From Prevotella sp. UBA2711 (GTDB taxonomy: Bacteria > Bacteroidota > Bacteroidia > Bacteroidales > Bacteroidaceae): DNA of 64,000 bases. Each line of letters opens with the position of its first letter. Positions within the stretch are counted from its first letter, which is position 1. This document shows, piece after piece, positions 24,379-33,800 of this stretch. The stretch is taken from positions 62,001-126,000 of the forward strand of contig DEKX01000038.1 in the NCBI GenBank assembly GCA_002354095.1, read 5' to 3'. The translations under genes were made by a program, and so were the position numbers. The notes beneath the pieces were generated by a model. It saw only the letters and a list, made by a program, of their open reading frames with translations, had not been told where the DNA came from and ran no database searches.

Positions 24379-27267
24379 TTATTTTAATAGGAAATTTAAT
24401 ATTCCACGCATGATAGAACCCTGCTGCTGCCGGCTCTTGATACACTCAAAGGGAAAGCCCATCGTGAACGAACGATAGTGGTTGTCCTTATAAGCGACAG
24501 CAGCATCGTGGCCGTCGGCATAGCGCATGACGGCATAGGCAGATGGCTGTGGCGAGAGAATGTCGGCAGAGGTGGCAGCATAATGCTCTTCGTTGAGGGT
24601 GTTGTAATAGTCGATGTGGGTACCCAATCCCTCGACGCTGTTGCTCTGTCCGCGATATTGTCCGCCATAGCTGCATTTGAGGGTCTGGTTGACGAATTGC
24701 TCTTCCTCGCTGCCCATGATATCGGTGCCGACGTAGGCTCCGCTGACCAGCAGGGCACCGCCACCACGACGGGCGTAGTCGTGCAACGCCTTACGCATGG
24801 GAGCCGTGAACGTCTTGTAGAACGTAAGACTATAGCCGTCGTTGCGCTCCAATCCCAACACGAGGTCGATGAGTGCATATCCCTTCAATTTGAGTTTGCC
24901 GCTGTCGATGGCTTTGCTCGACGCACTCACAATATTGTATTCTTGGGCAGAGGCGATGGCTTTGGCATGCGTGGCGACGTAGTTGAAGTCGTTGCCCGCA
25001 ATAAACTGTCCTGCCAGTTCGTCACTGCTCCATCCGAAGTCGAAGGAACTCTCGCCGCCAGCCTGCTCCGTGCTGAAGGTGCGTTGTCTGCCCACCCATC
25101 CAGCAGTAGTTCCGTAGGTGATACCTGGGTCGAGGTCGATGTCAAAGCCCTTGGCATCATCGCTATTGACAACGGCTGGTGCCGACAGGCGATGGAAACC
25201 ATTGATAATCATGACGGTCTTCTTGGCCTTAGGGTTATAATAGGCAGAGAGTACCTCGGTGGGGAAACTGATGCCACCCTTGTTGGCAGCCACCACCTTG
25301 AAGTGGTAGAGCATATCGGGCATGAGTTCCACCTCATGTTTATGTCCCTTGACATAGACACCATTATCGAAATCGGCACCACCCTGTGACGTATAGACAA
25401 TATAGCCAGTGGGGTTAGCCGACGACTCCTGCGGATCGCTCACACCGTCCCATTCGAGCTGAGCCTTGCCCTTGGAAAGACTGATGCGGAAGTTGGTGGG
25501 AGCCAGTGGGGTAACTACACAGTCTTGACCGTGCTGTTCGCCGACGTAGCGCAGAATGGTTTTATAGATGATGCGTGCCAAGGTGAATCGGAAGGTGGGG
25601 TCCAAACCATAACGCATATCAGGGAAACTCTGATGGGAGAGGGTTTCGAGGATGGCACTCGGTACTGCCGGCACACGCGACTCGGAATAATTACGGTCGT
25701 AGAGCTCGCGTCGGTTCCAACGTCCGTACTTGTTTTGCAACTCCTGTGTGACATTGGTGAGCAGGGCATCAGAGAAGTCGCGTGAGGCCAGTCGGGAGAG
25801 ACCGCTGTGCAACTTTCCCTCGTTGCTCTTGGTGGTGACGATGGACAGGGTGCCTATCAGTGAATGGAAGTCCTTAGCATAGCCAGCATCGCTATGAACG
25901 GCAAGCGACAGTTCGATGGGCACACGCAGTCCTGTGGTGTCAGGAACAAAGGGAGAACCGCCAGCCAGATAGTTGGTCATATTGGAACGCGCGTTGATGT
26001 CGTCGGCATAATCGTCAGTACCCTCGCGACTACTATAGACGGAGTAGGGCATACCAGCCCACTGGGCATAGTAACGGGCTCCCTCAACAGCACGAGGCAT
26101 ACCGCTGACTGAAAGACCGCGACGGATGTTGCCCATACCGCCTCCGAAGCGTACGGCATCGGTGGTCACCACACCACTATGGTCGCTCTGATTGGTGATA
26201 GTGACACGGTTGAACTCGCTGTATCCCTGATCAAAATCGAAGGTGCCCAGATAGACCCATGTACCACCGCCCATCTGTTGGTTGACATGGAAAACGGTGC
26301 GCTCGCCCTTGTGCCATATGGTATATTCGGCATTGTCGATGCTGCCGTCCACGGTCTGGTAACTCACATAGACGGCATAACGTCCCTCGGTTGGGAAATA
26401 GGGCTGATAGCTGGCGAGCGAATAGCGACTGGTGCTGGTGGTGGTCTTCACCATACGGGCGGTACCTGACTCAAAAGGATTCTCGTTGTCAACGTAAGCC
26501 GAATCATGGTAGGCAAAGCCTGGCTGCGGGCAGTCACGCCATTTGCCGTGAGCTGTGGCTTCAATATAATGGCGCTTGTTGCCGTCGTTATCGACAATGA
26601 TTTCCTGACGTTGCCAAGCCCGTTCACGTGGTGTGAAGACAATGGCTCCTGCATTTTCGAGCATCGGGATGAGGTAGGGCACCACGATGGTTTGGGTAAA
26701 GAGGTCTTCGGTAGTGCCGAAGAGACGGGGGCGCTGCCATTTCCATTGTTCCGACTTGACATCGTAGTAGCGGCCGTGACTGGCCCAAACGGAAAGGTGT
26801 CGCCCTTGCAGTCCCTCAGTGATGTGATGCGGTTTGGAAATGTTTTCCACCCATGGTCGCCCATGATAGTCAATGCTGCCCCACATTCGCGAGTTGTCTT
26901 TATGCTTGAGCAATCGGTTGGGCACCAGTTGCTTCAACTCATAATTGTGCGTCTGAACCTCCAGATAATAGTCGTCATAGGGTGAGGGCAGCAGTTCCTT
27001 GATATCGTTGTAAATACTCTCGACCACCTGCGTTGTAAAACTCTGTTCGGCAAAGGCATCGTTGGTCTTGACAATGAGCTTTTCGGCTTCATCGTCGATG
27101 AGTAATTCGTCAAGATGGGCAGCCCGCGAGAACTGAGCACCCTGCGGTTTGTATGTCTTGAAATAATTTTCCAGTTTGTCCTCGATGGTCTTTGTGTTGA
27201 CTTGTGCCAATGCTTCGTTACCGAAGAGGAAGGCCGTCAGGAGCAGTACAATAGTAATTTTTCTCAT
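24379..27267 (-). CDS. Exported amidase/golvesin multi-domain protein ('xanthan lyase'-type)
   Basis: A 962-residue exported protein (signal MRKITIVLLLTAFLFGNEALA). The pattern fits the Bacteroidetes family annotated as golvesin-domain or xanthan-lyase-like. An N-acetylmuramoyl-L-alanine-amidase-like fold appears split: LSVWASHGRYYD near residue 150, LSLAVHSDAG near 450 and VPSAILETLSHQSFPDMRYG near 555. A golvesin-like beta-sandwich is inserted between them (YAVYVSYQTVDGSIDNAEYT, GGGTWVYLGTFDF). A fibronectin-type-III-like module follows (PLAPTNFRISLSKGKAQLEW), then a ThuA/glutamine-amidotransferase-like C-terminal domain (ALLVSGAYVGTD). It probably acts on peptidoglycan or surface glycans. 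Its ATG overlaps the stop of the acyltransferase gene by one base. Confidence 0.75.
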   Translation of the reverse strand: MRKITIVLLLTAFLFGNEALAQVNTKTIEDKLENYFKTYKPQGAQFSRAAHLDELLIDDEAEKLIVKTNDAFAEQSFTTQVVESIYNDIKELLPSPYDDYYLEVQTHNYELKQLVPNRLLKHKDNSRMWGSIDYHGRPWVENISKPHHITEGLQGRHLSVWASHGRYYDVKSEQWKWQRPRLFGTTEDLFTQTIVVPYLIPMLENAGAIVFTPRERAWQRQEIIVDNDGNKRHYIEATAHGKWRDCPQPGFAYHDSAYVDNENPFESGTARMVKTTTSTSRYSLASYQPYFPTEGRYAVYVSYQTVDGSIDNAEYTIWHKGERTVFHVNQQMGGGTWVYLGTFDFDQGYSEFNRVTITNQSDHSGVVTTDAVRFGGGMGNIRRGLSVSGMPRAVEGARYYAQWAGMPYSVYSSREGTDDYADDINARSNMTNYLAGGSPFVPDTTGLRVPIELSLAVHSDAGYAKDFHSLIGTLSIVTTKSNEGKLHSGLSRLASRDFSDALLTNVTQELQNKYGRWNRRELYDRNYSESRVPAVPSAILETLSHQSFPDMRYGLDPTFRFTLARIIYKTILRYVGEQHGQDCVVTPLAPTNFRISLSKGKAQLEWDGVSDPQESSANPTGYIVYTSQGGADFDNGVYVKGHKHEVELMPDMLYHFKVVAANKGGISFPTEVLSAYYNPKAKKTVMIINGFHRLSAPAVVNSDDAKGFDIDLDPGITYGTTAGWVGRQRTFSTEQAGGESSFDFGWSSDELAGQFIAGNDFNYVATHAKAIASAQEYNIVSASSKAIDSGKLKLKGYALIDLVLGLERNDGYSLTFYKTFTAPMRKALHDYARRGGGALLVSGAYVGTDIMGSEEEQFVNQTLKCSYGGQYRGQSNSVEGLGTHIDYYNTLNEEHYAATSADILSPQPSAYAVMRYADGHDAAVAYKDNHYRSFTMGFPFECIKSRQQQGSIMRGILNFLLK

Positions 27268-27821
27268 TAGATGTCACCTATGGTAAAGTTTTCGGGCTTC
27301 TTGCCCTTGAACTTGCTAAAATATGTCTTGATTTCGCGCATCTGTTGGTCGATGTCGCCGTTTGGAATGATTGTTTTTGTGCATTCGATGAGCCGTCGCT
27401 CGTAATCTACACCATACAGAAGAATAGGCAGTTCGGCTTTCTGGGCAATATAATAAAACCCCTTCTTCCATTCTGGGTTGGCAGAACGGGTGCCCTCGGG
27501 GGTGATGCAGAGACGGAACGATGGAACACGCTTGGCAGTCTCAGCCAGATTGTCGGTCATGCTGGTGTGCTTGGAGCGCCAAACGGGGATGCCGCCCAGT
27601 CGCTTGAAGATAGGGCCGAGGGGCCAGAAGAACCACTCTTTCTTCATCAGGAAATTGCTGCTCATGCCCGTTGCGCCGTTGTATAGCTGACCAATGATGA
27701 AGTCCCAGTTGCTGGTGTGAGGGGCTAAGCAGATAATATACTTGTCGGGGTGAGCCTCCGTAATCACCGAGGTCCACCCCATACGTTTGTAAAGTAGCCA
27801 ATTACAAAATGCTTTCCACAT
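27267..27821 (-). CDS. 1-acyl-glycerol-3-phosphate acyltransferase-like protein (PlsC family)
   Basis: A 184-residue PlsC-superfamily acyltransferase. The catalytic HX4D motif is HTSNWD (His35, Asp40), followed by LGGIPVWRSKH (motif II/III area) and the PEGTR substrate-binding loop. It is shorter than E. coli PlsC (~245) and lacks an obvious N-terminal TM segment, as is usual in this small Bacteroidetes subgroup. The family transfers acyl groups to lysophosphatidate or related lipids; the exact acceptor is unknown. It is three nucleotides from the gene at 28094 and overlaps the next by one base, so it is firmly in the operon. Confidence 0.82.
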   Translation of the reverse strand: MWKAFCNWLLYKRMGWTSVITEAHPDKYIICLAPHTSNWDFIIGQLYNGATGMSSNFLMKKEWFFWPLGPIFKRLGGIPVWRSKHTSMTDNLAETAKRVPSFRLCITPEGTRSANPEWKKGFYYIAQKAELPILLYGVDYERRLIECTKTIIPNGDIDQQMREIKTYFSKFKGKKPENFTIGDI

Positions 27822-27824
27822 ATT

Positions 27825-28094
27825 TTATAGATTTATAATATGATCCAGGATTTCGTGTGTATCCTTAGAAAAATTAATTCTCAGATCTTTGAAATACTTC
27901 TTAGCAGGCATGCCAGGTTCTGGATGACAAATGCGGCTGGTGTAGTTCTTTTGTAAGTGTGCCAATGAGCGCAATATGGCTTCAGCCTTTTCTTCAGTAG
28001 GGTCTTTGCCATACAAGGTAGCTGCTACGAAGTCTACGAAGAGTTCGTTGCAGACAAGGTTGATTTGCTTTTTCAATTGTCGTTTGTTACTCAT
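27825..28094 (-). CDS. Small helical protein of unknown function, first gene of operon
   Basis: An 89-residue soluble helical protein (KRQLKKQINLVCNELFVDFV, ILRSLAHLQKNYTSRICHPE). No domain is recognised. It follows a well-formed promoter and is three bases from the acyltransferase gene. Confidence 0.65.
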   Translation of the reverse strand: MSNKRQLKKQINLVCNELFVDFVAATLYGKDPTEEKAEAILRSLAHLQKNYTSRICHPEPGMPAKKYFKDLRINFSKDTHEILDHIINL

Positions 28095-28137
28095 AAATTA
28101 TCTCCTCCATTTTATATGTATATGATTGTTTGAACTC

Positions 28138-28167
28138 CAAAGATACGGAAAATTTTCCAACTAACAA
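28138..28167 (-). promoter_or_regulatory. Promoter for the six-gene operon 28094-21431
   Basis: On the minus strand TTG (28165-28167), a 19-nt spacer and TATCTTTG (28138-28145), about 43 nt upstream of the ATG at 28094. Confidence 0.7.
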
Positions 28168-28240
28168 GGTTTTTCGTCACAAAAAAACTAAAAAAGCAGA
28201 AAATAGACCTCATTCTTTCTTATTTCTTGAAGAAAATGAT

Positions 28241-28248
28241 TAATTTTG
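28241..28248 (+). promoter_or_regulatory. Probable -7 box for pfp
   Basis: TAATTTTG, 44 nt upstream of the ATG at 28293; no TTG at the usual distance. Confidence 0.45.
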
Positions 28249-28292
28249 TCAGCCAAAAAGCAATATTCATTAATTAATAATAACTAAGTTTT

Positions 28293-29927
28293 ATGGAAAA
28301 GAGTGCATTGCAGAAAGCAAGAGCTGCTTATCAGCCCAAGTTGCCAAAGGCTCTTCAGGGCGCAGTAAAAATCAAGGAAGGTAAACCAACTCAGAGTGTT
28401 GGCAATCAGGAGGAGATTAAACAACTCTTCCCCAACACCTATGGTATGCCTATCGTAGAGTTTGAACCTGCTACAGAGGCTAACACCAAGAAGATGAACG
28501 TGGGTATTATTCTGTCAGGCGGTCAGGCTCCTGGTGGACACAATGTGATTACAGGTCTGTTTGACCAGATTAAGAAGTTGAACCCCGAGAACCGTCTGTT
28601 CGGTTTTATCCTTGGTCCTGGCGGTCTGGTTGACCATAACTACATGGAACTCACCAAGGAGATTATCGATGAGTATCGCAATACCGGTGGTTTCGATATG
28701 ATTGGTTCTGGTCGTACAAAGTTGGAGAAGGTTGACCAGTTTGAGAAAGGTCTGGAGATTATCCGCGAGCTGGATATCAAGGCTATCGTTATTATCGGTG
28801 GTGACGACTCTAATACTAACGCTTGCGTATTGGCAGAGTATTATGCTGCTAAGAATTATGGCGTACAGGTAATCGGTTGTCCTAAGACCATTGACGGTGA
28901 CTTGAAGAACGATCAGATTGAGACTTCTTTCGGTTTCGATACCGCTTGTAAGACCTATTCAGAGTTGATTGGTAACATCGAGCGCGACTGTAACTCAGCA
29001 CGTAAGTACTGGCACTTCATCAAGGTGATGGGTCGCTCAGCTTCTCACATCGCTTTGGAGTGTGCTTTACAGACCCAGCCTAACATCTGCCTCGTCAGCG
29101 AGGAGGTTGAGGCTAAGGAACAGAGTCTTGATGATATCGTTAGCTATATCGCCAACGCAGTAGCCGTTCGTGCTGCTGAGGGTAACAACTTCGGTACCAT
29201 CATCATTCCTGAGGGATTGATCGAGTTTATTCCTGCTATCAAGAAACTGATTGCACAGCTGAACGACGTGCTGGCTCTGCCTGAAGCTAAGAATATCAGC
29301 CGCGACGAGCAGGTGGATTTCGCCAAGGCTCACCTCACAGCCGAGAACCTGGCAGTATTCAACAGCCTGCCTGTAGGTGTGGCTCGCCAGTTGGCACTCG
29401 ACCGCGACCCACATGGAAACGTGCAGGTATCGCTGATTGAGACCGAGAAACTGCTCTCTACAATGGTTGCACAGAAGTTGGAGAAGATGAAGAAAGAGGG
29501 TAAGTACAGCGGCAAATTCTCTGCCCTGCACCACTTCTTCGGTTACGAAGGACGTTGCGCAGCTCCTTCTAACTTCGATGCCGACTACTGCTATGCACTC
29601 GGAACAAGTGCTGCTCAGCTGATTGCCAATGGCAAGACCGGTTATATGGCCATCGTGAAGAATACCACAGCACCTGCTGACCAATGGATTGCTGGTGGTG
29701 TGCCCATCACCATGATGATGAATATGGAACGTCGTAACGGTGAGATGAAACCCGTTATCCGTAAGGCACTCGTAGAGTTGGACGGTGCTCCTTTCAAAGA
29801 GTTTGCTGCTCATCGTGACCGTTGGGCAAAGGATACTTGCTATGTATATCCTGGTCCAATCCAGTACTGGGGACCATCAGAGGTTTGCGATCAGCCTACT
29901 AAGACTTTGGCTCTTGAGCAGGCATAA
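28293..29927 (+). CDS. pfp: PPi-dependent 6-phosphofructokinase
   Basis: A 544-residue long-form pyrophosphate:fructose-6-phosphate 1-phosphotransferase, the reversible glycolytic enzyme. The N-terminal phosphate loop is IILSGGQAPGGHN. The GGDDSNTNA motif near residue 169 has the Asp that marks PPi rather than ATP specificity, and PKTIDGDLKN carries the second PPi-type signature, followed by a catalytic TSFGFDTA segment. The length fits the plant-type/long PFP group common in Bacteroidetes. TAATTTTG at 28241-28248 is the likely -7 box. The lysozyme gene follows after 9 nt. Confidence 0.93.
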   Translation: MEKSALQKARAAYQPKLPKALQGAVKIKEGKPTQSVGNQEEIKQLFPNTYGMPIVEFEPATEANTKKMNVGIILSGGQAPGGHNVITGLFDQIKKLNPENRLFGFILGPGGLVDHNYMELTKEIIDEYRNTGGFDMIGSGRTKLEKVDQFEKGLEIIRELDIKAIVIIGGDDSNTNACVLAEYYAAKNYGVQVIGCPKTIDGDLKNDQIETSFGFDTACKTYSELIGNIERDCNSARKYWHFIKVMGRSASHIALECALQTQPNICLVSEEVEAKEQSLDDIVSYIANAVAVRAAEGNNFGTIIIPEGLIEFIPAIKKLIAQLNDVLALPEAKNISRDEQVDFAKAHLTAENLAVFNSLPVGVARQLALDRDPHGNVQVSLIETEKLLSTMVAQKLEKMKKEGKYSGKFSALHHFFGYEGRCAAPSNFDADYCYALGTSAAQLIANGKTGYMAIVKNTTAPADQWIAGGVPITMMMNMERRNGEMKPVIRKALVELDGAPFKEFAAHRDRWAKDTCYVYPGPIQYWGPSEVCDQPTKTLALEQA

Positions 29928-29936
29928 TCAGTAGGT

Positions 29937-30821
29937 ATGCCTACAAAACGTAAGCCACAACAAAAACGACGCATTTCGAGTCCTGTCCGCCGTAAGCGGC
30001 CAGGGCTCTTTGTGCGTTTCTTACAGCACGTGCCAGGATGGGCGTGGTGGATAGGCGGTGGCTGCATCGTTGCGTTGTATATCTTTTTCTTCTATTATAT
30101 TTTTGTCGGACCGTTCGGTTTCCGTTGGCGTGCCTTATATGGTGATGCCAGTTATCCTGAAGGTTATGAAATTCACGGTATCGACATCAGTCACCATCAG
30201 GGACAGATTGACTGGGAGGAACTAAAGGATAACGGACAGATAGATAAGTATCCCGTCCGCTTCATCTACGTGAAGGCCACTGAAGGAGCCAGTATCATCG
30301 ACGAGAATTTCCGTGATAATTTCCATCAGGCTCGTGAATATGGCTTTACCCGTGGTGCTTATCATTTCTATAGCGTGCATTCACCAGCTAAGGCGCAAGC
30401 AGAGTATTTCATCAAGAACGTGCAACTGGAGAATGGCGATCTGCCTCCAGTGCTGGACGTGGAGCATAAACCCAAGAACCAGACCGACGAGGAGTTTAAA
30501 GCAAGTGTGTTGCAGTGGCTTGAAATCGTAGAAAAGCATTATCATATCAAGCCTATTATTTACACTTACTACAAGTTTAAGCTCAAATACTTAAACGACT
30601 CAGTATTTGATAGTTATCCGTATTGGATAGCACACTATTATGTAGAGCAGGTGACTTATGAAGGACCTTGGAAATTCTGGCAGCATACCGATAACGGACG
30701 ACTTGCCGGCATCAAGGGTACTGTTGACTTCAATATCTACAACGGTTCCTTCTACGACCTGCGTAAACTCACCATTGGTGCCCGTGAGCAGATAGGCGAG
30801 GAAGCCTATCAGGACGAATAA
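29937..30821 (+). CDS. Membrane-anchored GH25 lysozyme
   Basis: A 294-residue glycoside hydrolase family 25 muramidase. A basic N-terminus (KRKPQQKRRISSPVRRKR) and one TM segment (about residues 35-58, WWIGGGCIVALYIFFFYYIF) anchor it with the enzyme outside. The catalytic domain runs from about 78 to 275: GIDISHHQGQIDW contains Asp83, and VLDVEHK holds the Asp174/Glu176 pair used by GH25 enzymes. FWQHTDNGRLAGIKGTVDFN is the conserved C-terminal motif. It cleaves the MurNAc-GlcNAc bond of peptidoglycan, here probably for turnover. It starts 9 nt after pfp and ends five bases from the convergent tamB. Confidence 0.9.
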   Translation: MPTKRKPQQKRRISSPVRRKRPGLFVRFLQHVPGWAWWIGGGCIVALYIFFFYYIFVGPFGFRWRALYGDASYPEGYEIHGIDISHHQGQIDWEELKDNGQIDKYPVRFIYVKATEGASIIDENFRDNFHQAREYGFTRGAYHFYSVHSPAKAQAEYFIKNVQLENGDLPPVLDVEHKPKNQTDEEFKASVLQWLEIVEKHYHIKPIIYTYYKFKLKYLNDSVFDSYPYWIAHYYVEQVTYEGPWKFWQHTDNGRLAGIKGTVDFNIYNGSFYDLRKLTIGAREQIGEEAYQDE

Positions 30822-30826
30822 GAGGA

Positions 30827-33800
30827 CTATTCTTTTTTCTTATCCTTCTTCTCCTTCTTCTTTTTCTTCTTTGACGAGAAGAGGTCGCGCCATCCGTTGA
30901 AGTCTTTCTTGATAATCAGACCGATGCCTTGGGTGTTCAGTGATGACTTGGTGAAGTAGCGGTCATTAGTCTGGTTATATACTTTTAAGGCGAGGTTGCC
31001 GTTAGGGAACAGCAGGTAGCGGATGTCAAAGTCACCGATGAAGGAGGGGTTGGCGGTCTTAGTGTTGTCGCGATAACCGAACTGTCCGTTGATGAGCAGT
31101 CGGTTGTTAAACAGGCGTCCGCTGATAAGACCTTCGTATTCCGCATTGTTCCAACCTTCGTCACCCGTTGAGATGTTGGCACCGAAACTCCAGTCGTTGC
31201 TCTTGATGACATTCTTCAGCAGACTGTTGATTTGTCCTGAGAGTGTACCGGACAACAGGCTCTGCATGGCCAAAGATGTTTGGTTCTGATTACTGTTGCT
31301 TTGGGCATTGTTGGCTCCCTGTGGATAGAAGCGTCCGATAGCTAGCAGATAGACAACCTGTTGGTTCATCTCGTCCTGTGAGTTAAAGAGCGAACGCACC
31401 ATCTGTTTTTCGTCGGCATTGACATTCGGCATGTCGAGGTCGAATTCCACAACTGGTTTTGACGGCATACCGGTAATGTTCATCAGACAGTTGACACGTA
31501 CAGAATTAGAGAAACTCTGACCGACGTTCAGGTCTGAGAGCGAAACACCATTTACCGTATGTACTGCCTGAAGGTTGAGGCTGGCATTGTAGGGATCGCC
31601 TCCGAATACAATATTGCCGCCTTCCTGAAATGTAAAATTCTTCTTGATAACATTCTGTATGGTGACATCGTATGTACCGTTGTTCACCCGATACGTTCCG
31701 AACATATTGAAACCGCCTTTATTGAACCACGTAGCCCTCAGCACACCATCGCCCCGCATGTTGATATAGTCGTTGGTGCGACTGTCCATCAACAGGCGCA
31801 AGGTGGCATTAGGCGTACAGTTCACGAGGAAGTTGATGCGTAAGTCAGAACGTTCCTCAATAGGGGATGCTGTCTGTTTCTTGTCGTCGGACGACGCAGA
31901 AGGGGCTTTGATACCCCAATGGATGAACTCCTGGTTCGAAACAGCATCAGGATCAGCTGCATTATAGACGAAGACCGAATTGGGTTCAGGGGTCACATCC
32001 ATATCGATGACCACTTCATTATCACGACCATGAATGGCAACCTCGCCCGTTCCATAGACTGTGCCGTAGAAAGTGCCGTCGCCAAAGTCGGGGAAGTCGT
32101 ATGCCAGCAGGTTCTGCGCATTGATATACAGGTCGTAAGTCAGGTTTGTCAGACAGTCATGGTGAATACCTCCTGTGACGATGCCCTGGCGGTCGTGAAT
32201 GTCGTAGATAGGACAGCGCACGAATTCCACCTCGTTGGGTATGAGGCGTATGGTGTCGTTACGCAACTGGTAGGTACAACCGGTAGGTGTTACATGCGCC
32301 AGTCCGTTTACAACCAATCCGCCCGTCAGGTTGATTTGGTCCAATGGACCGAAGAGCCGTACAGAACCGTCAGCATGTCCTTCAACCTTGCTGAGGAAAC
32401 TCTTGGTAAACGAGTGCATGAAATCAATATGGGTGCCATCCGCCTTGATACCCAAGTCTATGAAGTTTTTGTCAGGCGACACGTAGCCGTCGATATGCGT
32501 GATGGCATCTTCGCCGTCGTTGGCGACCGCTTGTATGTCAATCTGTTCCTTCTCCGTGTTCCAATTCACATGCGCGTCAAGCACGCCCATTCGTCCCTTC
32601 TCAAACTTGAAGTCGTTGACGATGAGGTCGGCATTGGCATGCAGCTGTTTCCCGAAAACGCCTTTGGCTTGAGCCTGTCCCGTAGCCAGACCGTTGAAAC
32701 TGACGGCATCGAAATTCACAAGTTCCAGGATATAGGCTACATCCACATCTTTCAGGTTGACGACGATAGAATCCTGGTCGTTCTCCGACGCAATACCGTT
32801 CACCATTAAGTATTGGTTGCCGTGGTGAATATTCAAATCGTTGATTTCCAGTCGCTTGTCAGAATAGCTGATGGCGCATGGTTCCGCATTCCATATCGTA
32901 TTATGGATATTCAAGTGTGAAGGAGCCACACCGATAAACGCCACTTGTCTGCCGTCAGGTGTTTGGAAGAAATTGGCAGTACTGTTCAGCATACCACTCA
33001 TGCGCTCCTTGGCATGATTGTCCCATGCAAACGTTGATATCAGGTGGTTGTTATGTGCTTTGCCTTTCAAGCTGATGTCAAAGTGGTTGCCGTTTTCCAT
33101 CAGTTTCGTGATGCTGGCATCTATAGACAGCGAGTCGTTCGGCGTACTGATGTTAACCTGTCCTGCGCGGTATCCGCTTTCTTTGTAATAGAATTCAGGC
33201 AGTCGGCATTCCAGATTGATGTCGCGCACATGGTCGTTCACAAATCCTTCCATCGTGATAGGTTGCTTGATGGTTAGCGGAATGTTCAGGATTTGTTGCA
33301 GCCAATCGCTCTTCCGAACCGTCGCATGGATGGTGAAATTATTGTTCGTATTCGGATTCACTTTCGGCAGCCCGGGTAGGGTAGGCATCCGACTTGCCAG
33401 GAAGTTGGTGATGCTTTGTGTGAGTGTCTGGTAATCGAAGTCTCCGCGTATCTCAGCATCCATGAAATCACTCGTCAGCTGCAAGAAGTGTGTCTGTTCT
33501 TTGAATCCGGTATGCAGTTGTAAATCAGTCAGTTCGTAGTCTTTATCTGAACCTTTCATTGAAAAGTTGGAAACATGCATGAATCCCTCGGCGTCATTCA
33601 GTTTAGCCCCCTTGAGCGTCGTCTCTATGACGGCTGAGAAACGGGCATTGCCCCATTGGTCCGTCAGGTGCGTATTCTGTGGTGAGAACTCGCTGATGGT
33701 TGATTTCAGATCAATGCTCTGTTGTCCTTTACCCAGCATGGCAACGCCTTCTGCGGCGAGGTTGATGTTGGGGTCATCCACTGACAGTTTTCCTTCTATC

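Noticed and set aside
27267..28094. A toxin-antitoxin pair made of the 89-residue protein and its neighbour
   Set aside because: The neighbour is a PlsC-type acyltransferase with HX4D and PEGTR motifs; the small protein has no antitoxin features.
31919..32809. A 296-codon plus-strand frame inside tamB
   Set aside because: Antisense to tamB; His/Val-rich shadow translation without motifs.
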